Assembly (NCBI GenBank): GCA_900491605.1 | Contig: UESW01004825.1 | Span: 496,001 to 560,000, forward strand | DNA: 64,000 bases | Source of the DNA: Calamus simplicifolius | Taxonomy: Eukaryota > Streptophyta > Magnoliopsida > Arecales > Arecaceae | Direction: 5' to 3' | Shown: one piece after another, positions 36,301 to 46,000 of the stretch | Numbering within the stretch: the stretch's first letter is position 1 | Layout of the letters: every line of letters begins with the position of its first letter | Made by a program: the position numbers and the translations under genes | The notes under the pieces: model-generated | What the model saw: only the letters and a program-made list of their open reading frames with translations | Told to the model about the DNA's origin: nothing | The model's database searches: none

Positions 36301-38678
36301 AAATAAATGAAGTCAAATTTATGTGTACAACAACTCTTCTCCATATTTCATGTCATTCGAGTTTCCAAATGGTGCTTAGGGAAATATATGTGATTACGGG
36401 CTAACACTTAAATTACAAAGAAAACATGTTCAGTTTAATTTTTACTTATATAACATCATAGTATTGAGATGAGCAACTCTTGTGCGCAAGCTTGAGATAA
36501 GGCTGTCTGTGTTGAATAGTTCTTTCAGTGAAAACAAAACTTATTGCAGGAGCTTACTAAAATCTTTCGTTGCATTTAGTTTTTGATTAGCATAATCCCT
36601 GTGTATGATTTCTGAATTGCCTTCTCACTTGATCAATGTTATTGTTTTATTCCTTAGGCAACATACCCACATTCTTGTGAGATATAACATAGTCTTCATG
36701 TTCATAAATCCACATAAAATTACTTTTCACAGGTACTTATGGCTAGCAACCAGCTGTTTCTGATGTCTAACCTCTGTTTCAAATTTGTTTCTGTGGCAGG
36801 GCCTGAGTTTGGTTTCCAGCTTCTTTAATGGTGAAAATGTTATTGTTTCTTTTGGGGGATACAATGGGCATTACAACAATGAGGTTAGTGATTACGAAAT
36901 ATTTCTTTCTGCAGAATATTTTTTAATGATTTTCTTTTATTGAATCTTTTTTTTTTTTGGTGGTCAGGTCTATGTTCTCAAGCCAAGCTACAAATCACAT
37001 GAAAATACCAAGACAATGGATGTACCTGATGGTATAACCGTGAGTAGGGCTGTGGAACCTGAGATTGAAATAGTTCAAGAGGGGAAAGTTAGGGAAATCA
37101 TGATGGACAATGTTGATTCACAGCCTGTGGTAATGTGGGAAAATTGCATTTCTAGAAATGTTGTTATGGACGAATTAACAGAAGTTATAATAAAAACCAT
37201 TGGAAGAATTCTTTCCCATCTATGCATATTCACATTTGTACATGGAAACATAATTATGATTATGCCAACTTACAATTTAGGTTATGCATAAACATGGAAA
37301 GGATTTCAATGAATCTTATTTGAGGTGGTGAATTTCCTGTTGGATATGTAAACGTTTCTACTTTATCAGACCGTTAAGAGGACCTACCTTTCTGACTTGT
37401 CACATTTGTTGCGATTCTTAGAATGCCAGAAATGTGGAAATGAATGAGCAACTTGCGTCAGCCCTCCAGGTGGAGAAAGAAGAACTGAAAGGAACAATTA
37501 CTCGGGAACAATTACGGTCAGTCCAACTTAAGCTAGAGCTAGCTGATGCAGAGTCACAAAATGCAAACCTTACAAAGGTTAGCTTCATTAGTCTTTGGTT
37601 ACCTTCAAGAAAGTGAGTTGCCCATGGTGCTATTTTCCCCTGTTGATTTTGCTCGTACTTATAATTATTTTGACATAACTTCAGGTGGCATTTTAATTTC
37701 ACTGGTCAGTTGGATTGAAGATGCCATTAAATTTTTTGTGGAATTTCAAAATTCATTCATTCTTGCATTATAATCGTCTGCTGCTGTACAGATTTGCACA
37801 TATTACATGAGCAGACCATCAATGGAACCCTTTCCTCGGTCATAACTGAAATAAATTTATATTGAAATGCTGTTGACAACTATGCTTCTGAATGCATTTA
37901 TTGAACTTCTAACAAGAAAAGATGTAATGTCACAAAATCATTATGAAATTTTAACTTTTATCTATCTGTTGTTTGAACTTGTCTTTGTTATAAACATTTT
38001 AGGAGCTTCAATCCATCCGAGGTCAGCTTGCTGCTGAACAGTCCAGATGCTTCAAACTTGAGGTATGTTCTCCTTTTGAACTTTTATCAATTCTAGACTT
38101 TCTGTCAACTGTTCTTTGCTGGTTGGTGTCAGAGAAATTTCCTGCCCATATCTCAACTAGTCAGAACACCTGTGAGTTGACAATAATTTAAAACTTATTC
38201 ATCTTTATGGGCTTAGGGAATCTTGCTTAAAGAACTTTGTTTGCACAGCAATGCTTTTATCGTTCTAAAATATGGTTTATCTGGTATTGTCAGATTTCAG
38301 CATTACCTTGGCCTGTCGGGACTTAAATTTCCCTTACCTTATTTGCTTTGGTTCCTAAACCTTAAGAAGGCAGGGATACAAGTGATAGCATTGTTCATAA
38401 GTGATGGTCTTATACTAATTTAATTTTATGTGCTGGTAAAAACCACCAGTTCTCTTTCCTGATCTAGCCAATTTGTTAACTCTTTCTTCTGGACAGGTTG
38501 ATGTTGCAGAGCTGAGACAGAAGCTACAGACCATGGATACTCTACAAAAGAGCTTGAGCTTCTTCGACGCCAGAAGGCTGCTGCTGAGCAAGCAGCATCA
38601 AACGCCAAAAGGCGGCAGGGTTCTGGGGGGATGTGGGGTTGGCTTGCTGGAGCTCCTCCTGACAAGGCTGATTCCTGA
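18334..38678 (+). CDS. ACBP4: Kelch-type acyl-CoA-binding protein (class IV ACBP), 18 exons
   Basis: Binds acyl-CoA esters; class IV plant ACBPs are cytosolic, with kelch repeats for protein contacts. Exons: 18334-18491, 18862-18932, 22427-22490, 22575-22646, 25188-25382, 25487-25564, 25948-26046, 26169-26235, 26346-26407, 26964-27103, 33928-34054, 34146-34260, 35665-35753, 36800-36883, 36968-37129, 37422-37577, 38003-38062, 38497-38678. All introns are GT-AG. The ACB domain (YPERFYTAAAYAGF, FQNDVALLLYALYQQ, WHGLGQMSSAEAMRLFVKIL) covers about residues 14-105. Kelch blades (KMYIFGGNYNGHYLNDL, RLIMFGGENAKRSFLNDLHI, YFLIFGGASYTTCFNDL, NVIVSFGGYNGHYNNE) cover about 185-480, then a coiled coil and MWGWLAG near the C-terminus. 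Two one-base deletions against the family, near 18430 and 38547, shift the frame; allowing for both, all phases close to about 660 residues, the normal length. Confidence 0.93.
20371..20600 (+). mobile_element. Short non-autonomous retroposon with RTE LINE tail and 17-bp TSD
   Basis: The body, 20,388-20,583 (196 bp), is flanked by GAGACTTGGGATTAGCA (20,371-20,387) and GAGACTTAGGATTAGCA (20,584-20,600), 16 of 17 identical. Its 3' half (GAGTGGAGGAAGCAGATTC, then GTAGTTGGGAAAAGGCTTA and a TGAGT repeat tail) is the 3' end of the RTE copies at 22.1 and 29.8 kb. Its 5' half (CCGCCAAGGCCGGTCCCAAG, GGGTTGCGTTAGGTAGC) is not in those copies. I see no pol III B box, so it is either an internally deleted RTE or an RTE-dependent SINE. 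Confidence 0.7.
21295..21465 (+). repeat. Pyrimidine (CT-rich) tract
   Basis: About 170 bp almost wholly C and T, made of CTTT/CCTTTTTC blocks. Long frames on both strands here (Leu/Phe-rich on the plus strand, Lys/Glu-rich on the minus strand) are compositional. Confidence 0.8.
21844..22039 (+). mobile_element. Au-like tRNA-derived SINE with perfect 14-bp TSD
   Basis: The body, 21,858-22,025 (168 bp), has an A-box-like TGGTGCAGTAGTAAGG and a B-box GGTTCGAAACG, then GGGGTAAGG, TTGACCCTTTCTAAACC and a GGACTACCCTTTT end. That order is the plant Au SINE pattern. The direct repeat TGCTTAACCATATT is perfect at 21,844-21,857 and 22,026-22,039. Au SINEs are short RNA polymerase III retroposons moved by LINE machinery. 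Confidence 0.85.
22035..22216 (+). mobile_element. RTE LINE, 3'-end copy (146 bp) with TSD
   Basis: The body, 22,053-22,198, carries AAAAAAGATATAACTATTTG, GTCGACTTTATCCTGAATAG and the tail GAGTTGAGTTG. Flanks ATATTTATTAATTTTGAC (22,035-22,052) and ATATTTATTAACCTTGAC (22,199-22,216) match at 16 of 18. It is heavily 5'-truncated and directly abuts the SINE target site. Confidence 0.75.
22647..25187 (+). other. ACBP intron 4, 2.5 kb
   Basis: GT-AG intron between the acyl-CoA-binding domain exons and the first kelch exon. A segment near 24,255-24,320 (ATATCGGTTCCC...CGTACCGAACCGACCC) is a common dispersed repeat motif. No gene within. Confidence 0.7.
27230..27760 (-). pseudogene. RTE LINE reverse-transcriptase C-terminal remnant
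   Basis: Read on the minus strand, decayed frames give RVGWMKWKGISTVLCDR, FKRKFYRTFKPIMLY and VLENRSRWHGYV. This corresponds to the region downstream of the RT core in plant RTE-clade LINEs (WR.A.GVLCD, KFYRT..RP.MLYG, RENRLRWFGHV). Many stops; no function. Confidence 0.6.
29506..29855 (+). mobile_element. RTE LINE copy nested in the MULE-like element
   Basis: The body, 29,525-29,836 (312 bp), is bracketed by the perfect 19-bp repeat CTTGGCTGAATGACTTGAA (29,506-29,524 and 29,837-29,855). It has the GATGATAGAGGTAGAGG, AAAAAAGATATAACTATTT and GTGTCGACTTAGTCCTGAA blocks of the RTE 3' end; frames give the degenerate ENRLR.FGH-type, then GRGRL motif. It is 5'-truncated and later than the MULE insertion. 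Confidence 0.85.
29987..30000 (+). repeat. G14 homopolymer
   Basis: Fourteen consecutive G in the GC-rich centre of the MULE-like element; the length is likely unreliable. Confidence 0.8.
31309..31325 (+). repeat. G17 homopolymer
   Basis: Seventeen consecutive G within intron 10, a likely sequencing weak point. Confidence 0.85.
32167..33037. mobile_element. Probable small TIR element ending in GGGTTGC
   Basis: Starts TAAGGTTGCAAATGG and ends with the inverse of TAGGGTTGCTAACAGG. Sub-ends are rich in GACCTGACTTAG/CCTGACCCAATC motifs in opposite orientation. It resembles short hAT-type repeats of plants. I see no clear 8-bp target duplication, so the ends are approximate. Confidence 0.4.
33401..33460 (+). 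repeat. 30-bp tandem duplication
   Basis: TCGCTTCTGA(C/T)CATGGCAACA and the following 10 bases occur twice in direct succession with one mismatch, in intron 10. Confidence 0.9.
34261..35664 (+). other. ACBP intron 12, 1.4 kb
   Basis: GT-AG intron between kelch exons 12 and 13. No insertion with readable ends and no gene. Confidence 0.8.
35754..36799 (+). other. ACBP intron 13 with repeat remnants
   Basis: Contains a partly palindromic segment at about 35,885-36,010 (CATACTGGTGCATACTACC and GCCAGTATGGTACTGG) that resembles dispersed ACCGGTACGG-type repeats, and a perfect 26-bp tandem duplication at 36,235-36,286. No gene. Confidence 0.6.
36235..36286 (+). repeat. 26-bp perfect tandem duplication
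   Basis: TCATCTTACTAATTGGATAT plus CTTCAT is present twice in immediate succession. Confidence 0.95.
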
Positions 38679-39341
38679 TAAGTTTGGAGGCCCTTTTCTT
38701 AATCCATAGCGGTAGCATTGTCATTCATTAGAAATATATCTTCAGCATTTTCATTCAACTGTTGGAAGTAATGCATGTTATTCTTGCTCGTTTTCATTTT
38801 TTTTGTTATTTTTTAATTCTTGGTATATCATATACACAGCTTGTTAAGCGTTGTCCTTTCTTTATTATCCATCAGTTGTATCATAATTAATTAATGTATT
38901 TCCATGTATGCACGTAAAGTACTGTGCAGTATGAATTGTAGCTAATACGTCTTTACCACCATTGTGAAACATCCGATTTAGTTCCTGGGTCACGTTATGA
39001 GTCTGATGATATTTGTGCCAAACACAATTAAACCCATCATTTATCCAATATGTATGTGAACTAAATCCTTAAGTTCAGTTTTGTTACCTACAGGTTGTGA
39101 TCCATCTAATAAATACAATATATTCATAAAAAGATATTATGTTTACAAATTTCTCAATCGCATATGCACTATGAATTATATTTGACTTGCCTAACCGTAG
39201 CCTCTTGATCGCAATCGTTTGAGCCGTCTTATGGTGGGCGTTCCTAATTTTCTACCGGAACACTGTAGGAGTTAATAGGCTTTCATGTTTTCCCACGGGC
39301 CTAGGTTTATAATTTCTTTTAGGATTAAGTTTTTTGGTTAT
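38679..39341. other. ACBP 3' region and intergenic spacer
   Basis: The 3' untranslated region follows the TGA at 38,676-38,678. No canonical AATAAA lies close; ATAAATACAATA near 39,110 is a possible signal. The end, 39,305-39,341, is one copy of a local repeat (GGATTAAGTT...GGTTAT) whose continuation lies right of the Tat element at 53,370. Confidence 0.5.
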
Positions 39342-40916
39342 TGATGACGCCAAGTCACCTTCAAGCGTCGGGGAAGATGGACGTCCTTCTCTCCAGACCC
39401 TGTAAGAAAAGTCCTCGGAGACGGATGCTTCGGTGGGGACCTTCGATGCTCAAGTTAGTTATTTGGGATCAGACAAGAACCGCTTAGCAGAAGGGAGCTG
39501 AGACAGTTAGGGTTTTGCTAGGAGGAAGAAAGCTAGAAAACCAGAGTTCGTATCCCTACTTACAGCGCGGGCGCATGTTTTTATACTGTCCGAATGTCCA
39601 TCTTTGTTTCAGAAGATTGCTATCGTACCATCACTGTGCGCGTCGGAGACGTCCCGCGTTACCTGTCAATATGGCTTTACACGTGTTAGCAGCTGCGGTT
39701 GTATTTGGTGCACGCCGTTGCTTGACATGACCGTACACAATTGCAAATGATAGTGAATCGTACTCGTAAAGGGGGCACAGTCATGCATAGGGATACATGC
39801 AATGCACATACGCCGTTATGAGGCATGGCCAAGCAGCCACGGGCGCACGGAGAGTCACGTGGGTGCGCTAGGTGGCCCGGAGTTGTCGTTTGGTTCGAAG
39901 GCTGGTTCACGTTGTGCTGAATGTTGATGATGCCTGTGCACCTCGAGATCGGAGGGGGATCTTGGAGTCGAGATATGTGACCTCACCCTGAGACCGGAGG
40001 AGGTCCCGGGGGTGAGAAGGTGCTGGTGCACCCCAAGACCGGAGGGGGGTCTCAGGGTCGAGATATGGCGGCCTCACCCCGAGACCGGAGGAGGTCCAGG
40101 GGTGAGACGGTGCTGGTGCACCCGAGACCGCCTCGGGGCGAGATATGGTGACCTCACCCCGAGACCGGAGGAGGTCCCGGGGTGAGATGGTGCTGGTATA
40201 CCCCGAGACCGGAGGGGGGTCTCGGTCGAGATATGGTGACCTCATCCCGATATCGGAGGAGGTCCCGGGGGTGAGATGGTGCTGGTGGGGTCTCGGGGTC
40301 GAGATATGGTGACCTCACCCCAAGATCGGAGGAGGTCCCGGGGCCTCCGGTCTCGGGTTCGAGATATGGTGACCTCACCCCGAGATCGGAGGAGGTCCTG
40401 GGGTGAGATGGTGCTGGTGTACCCCAAGATTGGAGGGGTTCGGGGTCGAGATATGGTGATCTCACCCCGAGACCGGAGGAGGTTCTGGGGGTGAGATATG
40501 GTGACCTCACCCCGAGACCGGAGGAGGTTCCGGTGGTGAGATGATGCTGGTGTACCCCGAGACCGGAGGGGTCTCGAGGTCGAGATATGGTGACCTCACC
40601 CCGAGACTGGAGGAGGTCCCGGGGTGAGATGATGCTGGTGTACCCCGAGACCGGAGGGGGGGCCTCGGGGGCGAGATATTGTGACCTCACCCCGAGACCG
40701 GAGGAGGTCCTGGGGGTGAGATGGTGATGGTGTACCCCGAGACCGGAGGGGGTCTCGGGGTCGGGATGCGATGATCTCACCCCGAGACCGGAGGAGGTCC
40801 GGGGTGAGATGGTGCTGGTGTACCCCGAGACCGGAGGGGGTCTTGGGGTCGGGATGCGGTGACCTTCGTTAGCTGCTGTTACCTTTTATTCTAACGGCGC
40901 TGGATCAGCCACATCA
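39342..40916 (-). repeat. 3' LTR of the Tat-like element (1,575 bp)
   Basis: On the plus strand it starts TGATGACGCCAAGTCACC and ends CAGCCACATCA, as does the right LTR. It shares the GGATCAGACAAGAACCGCT and TTAGGGTTTTGCTAGGAGG blocks. It is 431 bp shorter than its partner, mainly because of fewer tandem units. Confidence 0.9.
39950..40860. repeat. About 90-bp tandem array in the 3' LTR
   Basis: Roughly ten units of about 90 bp containing CCCCGAGACCGGAGG, GTCGAGATATGGTGACCTCA and GGTGAGATGGTGCTGGTG. Each unit has two related halves of about 45 bp. Long minus-strand frames here are repeat artefacts. Confidence 0.9.
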
Positions 40917-40936
40917 AATGCCCCCTCACCCCTGAG
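40917..40936 (-). other. Polypurine tract of the Tat-like element
   Basis: On the minus strand the bases just before the 3' LTR read CAGGGGTGAGGGGGCATT, the purine-rich primer for plus-strand DNA synthesis. Confidence 0.65.
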
Positions 40937-41429
40937 GCGAAGCGGGCCCCACTGGCAAGGCGAAAGGGGTGCTACCTCCCACGTGGCTGATCCTGTCCAC
41001 ATCTCTATGCGGACGACATGGGGAATGTGAAAAGGCGGCCACTTCCGTACACTGAGCCCGCCACGATCAACCTCGAGGCGAGGTTAGCCTTTCGAAGTCC
41101 GCGTGAAAGCTGCATCATCATTACCTCTCATAGCGGCGACGTCAGCGGAGTCCCATAATTGGCCGGAGGTGTACCGTATCACGCGCTGGGCAACCATCGA
41201 GGCGAACCAGCCTATGGTGGGGTCCATGTGGCTGATGACGAGGCGGGATAATTTGAAAACCCAATAAAACTCGAATGGGGGCTGAATCTGGCCTCACCAC
41301 TGCTGCCATCGCCGTCTTCCTCTGAGCCTACGTTTTGGTCTCCCTGCAACCGTGAATCATGCGCTTAGCTTTCCTTCCCTCAGGTTAGTTCTTTGTCCAT
41401 TCTAGACTCCTCCATCCCTTCTTTTACCC
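40937..41429. other. Spacer between 3' LTR and antisense gene
   Basis: GC-rich non-coding retroelement DNA. If the antisense gene is transcribed, its promoter and leader should lie here; no TATA box is obvious. Confidence 0.4.
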
Positions 41430-43763
41430 ATGAGTTCTCCATCTTGGACATCGGAGGACGATTCGGAGAATCGTTCTCCCTCTGAGAGGCACTGCGCCTC
41501 TCCTGTACCTTCCCCTTCTCCTCCACTGGAGTGGTCCACTGATTCAGAGGACCGCGTCCCCCCTTGCCTGGCGACGGGTCACTGGTGGAGCCCCATCGAG
41601 GAGCCACCGGGCAGAGGCCGGCACCTCCTCGAGGGTGGAGGGGTCTTGGAGGGGACCGCCTCCACGGTAACAGGTCTGGATTTGGTAAAAATCTGGGCCC
41701 GTTACTAGATTCCCCGAGACATCGAGCTTTTCCTGCCGACTCCCGACGATAGAGTCATCTCCTTCCGACCCGGCCGGGTGGCCCTTTATGAGATTTGCCT
41801 GAAGATGTGTCTCCGTCCTCCCTTTCCTTCCTTTTTCATTAACCTTCTTGACTACTACTCCTTGACTCCTTCCCAACTGGTCTCAAATTCTTACCGGGTC
41901 ATTAGCGCCTTTGTTATTCTCTGTCATCGTCTTGGCATCACCCCCTAATCTTTTTTTCGGTCCTTTTATATCCTCCGATCCCAGAAGGGTTGGTGGCTGT
42001 TCCAGCCCCGACCCAATCGGGTCCTTAAGCTTTTTCTTCTTTCTTTGATCAAGGGATGGAAATCCCGATTCTTTTTTGCTGGCCTAGACCAAATCAGGCC
42101 CCGATGGGGAGATCCCGACCTTCGAGGCAACGCGAACTCCACCGTCCACCTGGAGATCGGGAAGCGTTGGGTCAATTGTTGGCTACCGAGATCCCTCGGT
42201 ATACCTTGCTCTTGACGGAAGATAACCTCAGTCGGCGGGTCTTATCTCCCACCGGGGTAAGCCATTTCCACATTTAGCCAAAATTCTGCTGCTTCTCTTC
42301 TTTTTCCTCTCTTTTTTTTTAATCTTGACCGATATCATGCAGCCATGAAGATATCGACACAGAAACTCTTGAAGGTCATCTCCAAGAAGAGGGCCCGGGA
42401 GGGGCCGAGTGAAGGCCAGCAAGCTCCAGCCCCAAAACACCCGACAGCTCGGGTTCCCCGACCACCGGCACCACAAGACCCCTCGGCTGCTCCAGAAATC
42501 GATCTCACAGCCGACACCCCGCCAGAGATAGCGGCGCCCGCGGGGGTCCCAATAGAGGAGCCAGCTGCAGAGGAGCCGCGATGGCGAAGGAGCCCACTGT
42601 GGCGGAAGAGCTTCCTGCCCCTGGCGAACCGACTCCACCCGAGGCGGTCAGGGACTGGGGAGAGGGGCCATCAGGGATAGCAAGCCCACCCCCCGAGAGG
42701 ACCCTAGGAGCAGCTCGTGCGCCGAGCCGGAGGATGCTGAGGCGGTCGAACGGAGCAGGCCAAACCAGGGCTGCCCCGGGACTCCATCTTGAATGACGGT
42801 CGCTGGGCTGAACGGGTCCTTTCTCCAGTTTTCATGCCCAGGGTCTTGGAAGAGCTCAGCCACCTTAAGGCGAGTACATTCTTCCGGGAATCCTATGCGG
42901 CCCTTGTCAGGGTAAGCAGTCTTTCCACCCTTTGCCTTTATATTTCCCTTTTTTTTTTTTTTTTTTTTTGCTAACCTGGAACTTTCATGCAGCTTGCGCA
43001 TTCTCTAAGGGCCACGAGAGAGGCGATCCATGCGGGAAGGCCCTTCTGCGCGAGGCACAGAAGGAGGCCGAAGATGCCCAGCACCGTACGGAGGCGGCCG
43101 AGGAGGCACTGGAGTCGACCAGAAGCGCCTGGGCCAATGAAACAAGGGCCGCCGAGAGCAGAGCGGAGGCTGATGCCAACCGTCTGCGGGCGGCGCTCAA
43201 CCAAATGACGGAGGCTGAAAACGTCGTGATGGCCAGAGACCTGCACATCTCTGAGCTGACCTTGGCCATCCAAGAGATCGAGGGTCGGGCGGTCGCGCTG
43301 AGGAGAGAGTAGGATCTGCGGAGGAAAAGGCAGCGTCAGCAGGAAAAAGCAAGGGCCGCGGAGGAGGAGGCACGAGCAGCGAAGGAAAAAGCAAACCAAG
43401 TTGGGGAGGAGGCGAGCCGCGCCCAAGAGGCCGAGAGGGCTGCAGTGGCAGCCCTCACCGGAGGAAAGAGCTCGGGCCGCTGAGGTGGAAGCTGCCATCG
43501 TGGCCAGGACCGCCGGAATTATAGAAGAGTACAAAGCGTCCGAGCGCTTTGCAGATGATTTGGCGGAAGCTTCGACGATGGTGTTCCTTCAAGGGTTCCA
43601 GCATGGGAAGGAGAAAATTGCAAAGGACTTGAACATTCCCCAAGCCCTGGAAGTCGAGCCAGATCACTTCTCGGATTCGGCCCCCTCGACGATGAGCCGC
43701 GCCAGCAGAACCGTGAGCTTGTATTTTTGTTTTTGCAAGTCCGACGACGTCGGCATTTTGTAA
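41430..43763 (+). pseudogene. Antisense spliced gene of the Tat element (gypsy-type transposon protein, PF04195-like)
   Basis: Runs opposite to gag-pol. After the ATG at 41,430 a Ser/Pro/Glu-rich N-terminus is followed, in a shifted frame from about 41,705, by VISFRPGRVALYEICLKM, FFINLLDYYSLTPSQL and, after a TAA at 41,946, KGWWLFQPRPNRVLK. This is the domain annotated in plants as putative gypsy type transposon (Transposase_28). Two intron-like gaps have good sites: 42,257-42,342 (GTAAGC...TCATGCAG) and 42,912-42,992 (GTAAGC...TTCATGCAG with a long T tract). The third exon encodes an Ala/Glu/Arg-rich coiled coil, then GIIEEYKASERFADD and FLQGFQHGKEK. Frameshifts make it a pseudogene. Function unknown. 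Confidence 0.7.
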
Positions 43764-44050
43764 TCCCTTCAAATTAATGAAATACCTTTTTCCTCCAAAA
43801 TAAATTGTCTATTTGCGACTCTTATCCCAAATTCGTTGGTTGACAATGCGCGACCCCTTGGTCCCACTAGTCCCATTAGTGCCATGGGATAACTCTCAAC
43901 TCACACGCCTATTCCATCTTAGCCATCTAGGACCGAAACTTGGGGCTAGGAAGGATAGGTTTCTTGGGTTGAAGCGCCGTAGTTGGAGGTTGAGGTAGGC
44001 GATTCCTCAGGACCGACGGCGCACCGCTCTGCCAGGGGTATGTCGGGCCT
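43764..44050 (+). other. 3' flank of the antisense gene
   Basis: AATGAAATACC and AAATAAATTG at 43,780-43,803 could act as poly(A) signals for the plus-strand gene. No coding. Confidence 0.45.
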
Positions 44051-44099
44051 TGTGCCAGGTAGGCACATGGCTTTTGGTGCCGATGGGGGCCGGACTTTA

Positions 44100-45760
44100 C
44101 GCCTGGCGGTCCAGGACTTTAAGTGCCGTCGGTCGTCGGGCTTTAGGTGCCATCGGGTGTTGGGCTTTAGATGCAGTCGGTTGTCGGGCTTTATGTGCCG
44201 TCGGGTCGGGCTTTAGGTGCGACGGGTGTCGGGCTTTATGCCTGGCTGGCCCAGGGCTTTAGATGCCGACGGGTATCGGGCTTTATGCCTGGCTGGCCCA
44301 GGCTTTAGGTGCCGATGGGTGTTGGGCTTTATGCCTGGCTGGCCCAGGGCTTTAGGTGCCGACGGGTGTCGGGCTTTATGCCTGGCTGGCCAGGGCTTTA
44401 GGTGCCATGGGTGTCGGGCTTTATGCCTGGCTGGCCTAGGGCTTTAGGTGCCGACGGGTGTCGGGCTTCATGCCTGGCTGGCCCAGGGCTTTAGATGCCG
44501 ACGGTGTCGGGCTTTATGCCTGGCTGGCCCAGGGCTTTAGATGCCGACGGGTGTCGGGCTTCATGCCTGCTGGCCCAGGGCTTTTAGGTGCCGACGGGTG
44601 TCGGGCTTTATGCTGGCTGGCCCAGGGCTTTTAGGTGCCGATGGGTGTCGGGCTTTATGCCTGGCTGGCCTAGGGCTTTTAGGTGCCGACGGGTGTTGGG
44701 CTTTATGCCTGGCTGGCCCAGGGCTTTAGGTGCCGACGGGTGTCGGGCTTTATGCCTGGCTGGCCCAGGGCTTTAGATGCCGATGGGTGTCGGCTTATGC
44801 CTGGCTGGCCCAGGGCTTTAGGTGCCGACGGGTGTCGGGCTTTATGCCTGGCTGGCCCAGGGCTTTAGGTGCCGACGGGTGTCGGGCTTTATGCCTGGCT
44901 GCCCAGGGCTTTAGGTGCCGACGGATGTCGGGTTTTATGCCTGGCTGGCCCAGGGCTTTAGGTGCCGACGGGTGTCGGGCTTTATGGCTGGCCCAGGGCT
45001 TTAGGTGCCGACGGGTGTCGGGCTTTATGCCTGGCTGGCCCAGGGCTTTAGGTGCGACGGGTGTCGGCTTTATGCCTGGCTGGCCCAGGGCTTTAGTGCG
45101 ATGGGTGTCGGGCTTTATGCCTGGCTGGCCCAGGCTTTAGATGCCGATGGGTGTCGGGCTTCATGCCTGGCTGGCCCAGGGCTTTAGATGCGACGGGTCG
45201 GGCTTCATGCCTGGCTGGCCCAGGGCTTTAGGTGTCGACGGGTGTCGGGCTTCATGCCTGGCTGGCCCAGGGCTTTGGCCAGGGCTTTAGATGCCGACGG
45301 TGTCGGCTTCATGTCTGGCTGGCAGGGCTTTAGATGCCGACGGGTGTCGGGCTTTATGCCTGGCTGGCCCAGGGCTTTAGGTGCCGATGGGTGTCGGGTT
45401 TATGCCTGGCTGGCCTAGGGCTTTAGGTGCCGACGGTGTCGGGCTTTATGCCTGGCTGGCCCAGGGCTTTAGGTGCCGACGGGTGTTGGCTTTATGCCTG
45501 GCTGGCCCAGGGCTTTAGGTGCCGACTGGTGTCGGGCTTTATGCCTGGCTGGCCCAGGGCTTTAGTGCCGACTGGTGTCGGGCTTTGTGCCTGGCTGGCC
45601 TAGGGCTTTAGGTGTCGACGGGTGTCGGGCTTCATGCCTGGCTGGCCCAGGGCTTTAGGTGCCGATGGGTGTCGGCTTCATGCCCGGCTGGCCCAGGGCT
45701 TTAGATGCCGATGGGTGTCGGGCTTCATGCCCGGTTGGCCCAGGGCTTTAGGTAAAAAGA
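44100..45760. repeat. 47-bp minisatellite inside the Tat-like element
   Basis: About 35 units of GGCTTTATGCCTGGCTGGCC + CAGGGCTTTAGGTGCCGACG + GGTGTCG, with substitutions and many single-base length differences between units. It lies between integrase and the antisense gene. Short open frames of the CLAGPGL type across it are artefacts. Confidence 0.95.
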
Positions 45761-46000
45761 ACTCAGGAGCTAAAATTGAAATTTGTTAATATAGAATGAG
45801 GGCGAAAGCCCAAAGAATACATGCACATATTTAATGAGGAGGAATGTGTTACTGATAGTACCGACGAAGGTTGTCTGCATTCCATGTCCTAGGAAGCGGC
45901 TTCCCATCGAGCTCTTCAATCTTGTAAGCTCCGTGACGAAGTGTCTCGGCGATCCGATAGGGTCCTTCCCAATTTGGAGCTAGCTTACCTCCCTCGCCGG
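45761..46000. other. Minisatellite-to-integrase junction
   Basis: Retroelement DNA. On the minus strand it still encodes parts of the integrase C-terminal region (the stretch near 45,930-46,000 reads GKLAPNWEGPYRI-like), in broken frames. Confidence 0.5.

Noticed and set aside
40154..40780. 208-codon minus-strand frame and similar frames at 51.9-53.3 kb
   Set aside because: Artefacts of the GC-rich ~90-bp LTR array.
44050..45418. Series of frames with repeated CLAGPGL/GFMPGWPRAL peptides
   Set aside because: Translations of the 47-bp minisatellite in shifting frames; no start or conserved protein.
44100..45760. CRISPR-like repeat array
   Set aside because: Units are contiguous without unique spacers, in plant nuclear DNA, inside a retrotransposon.
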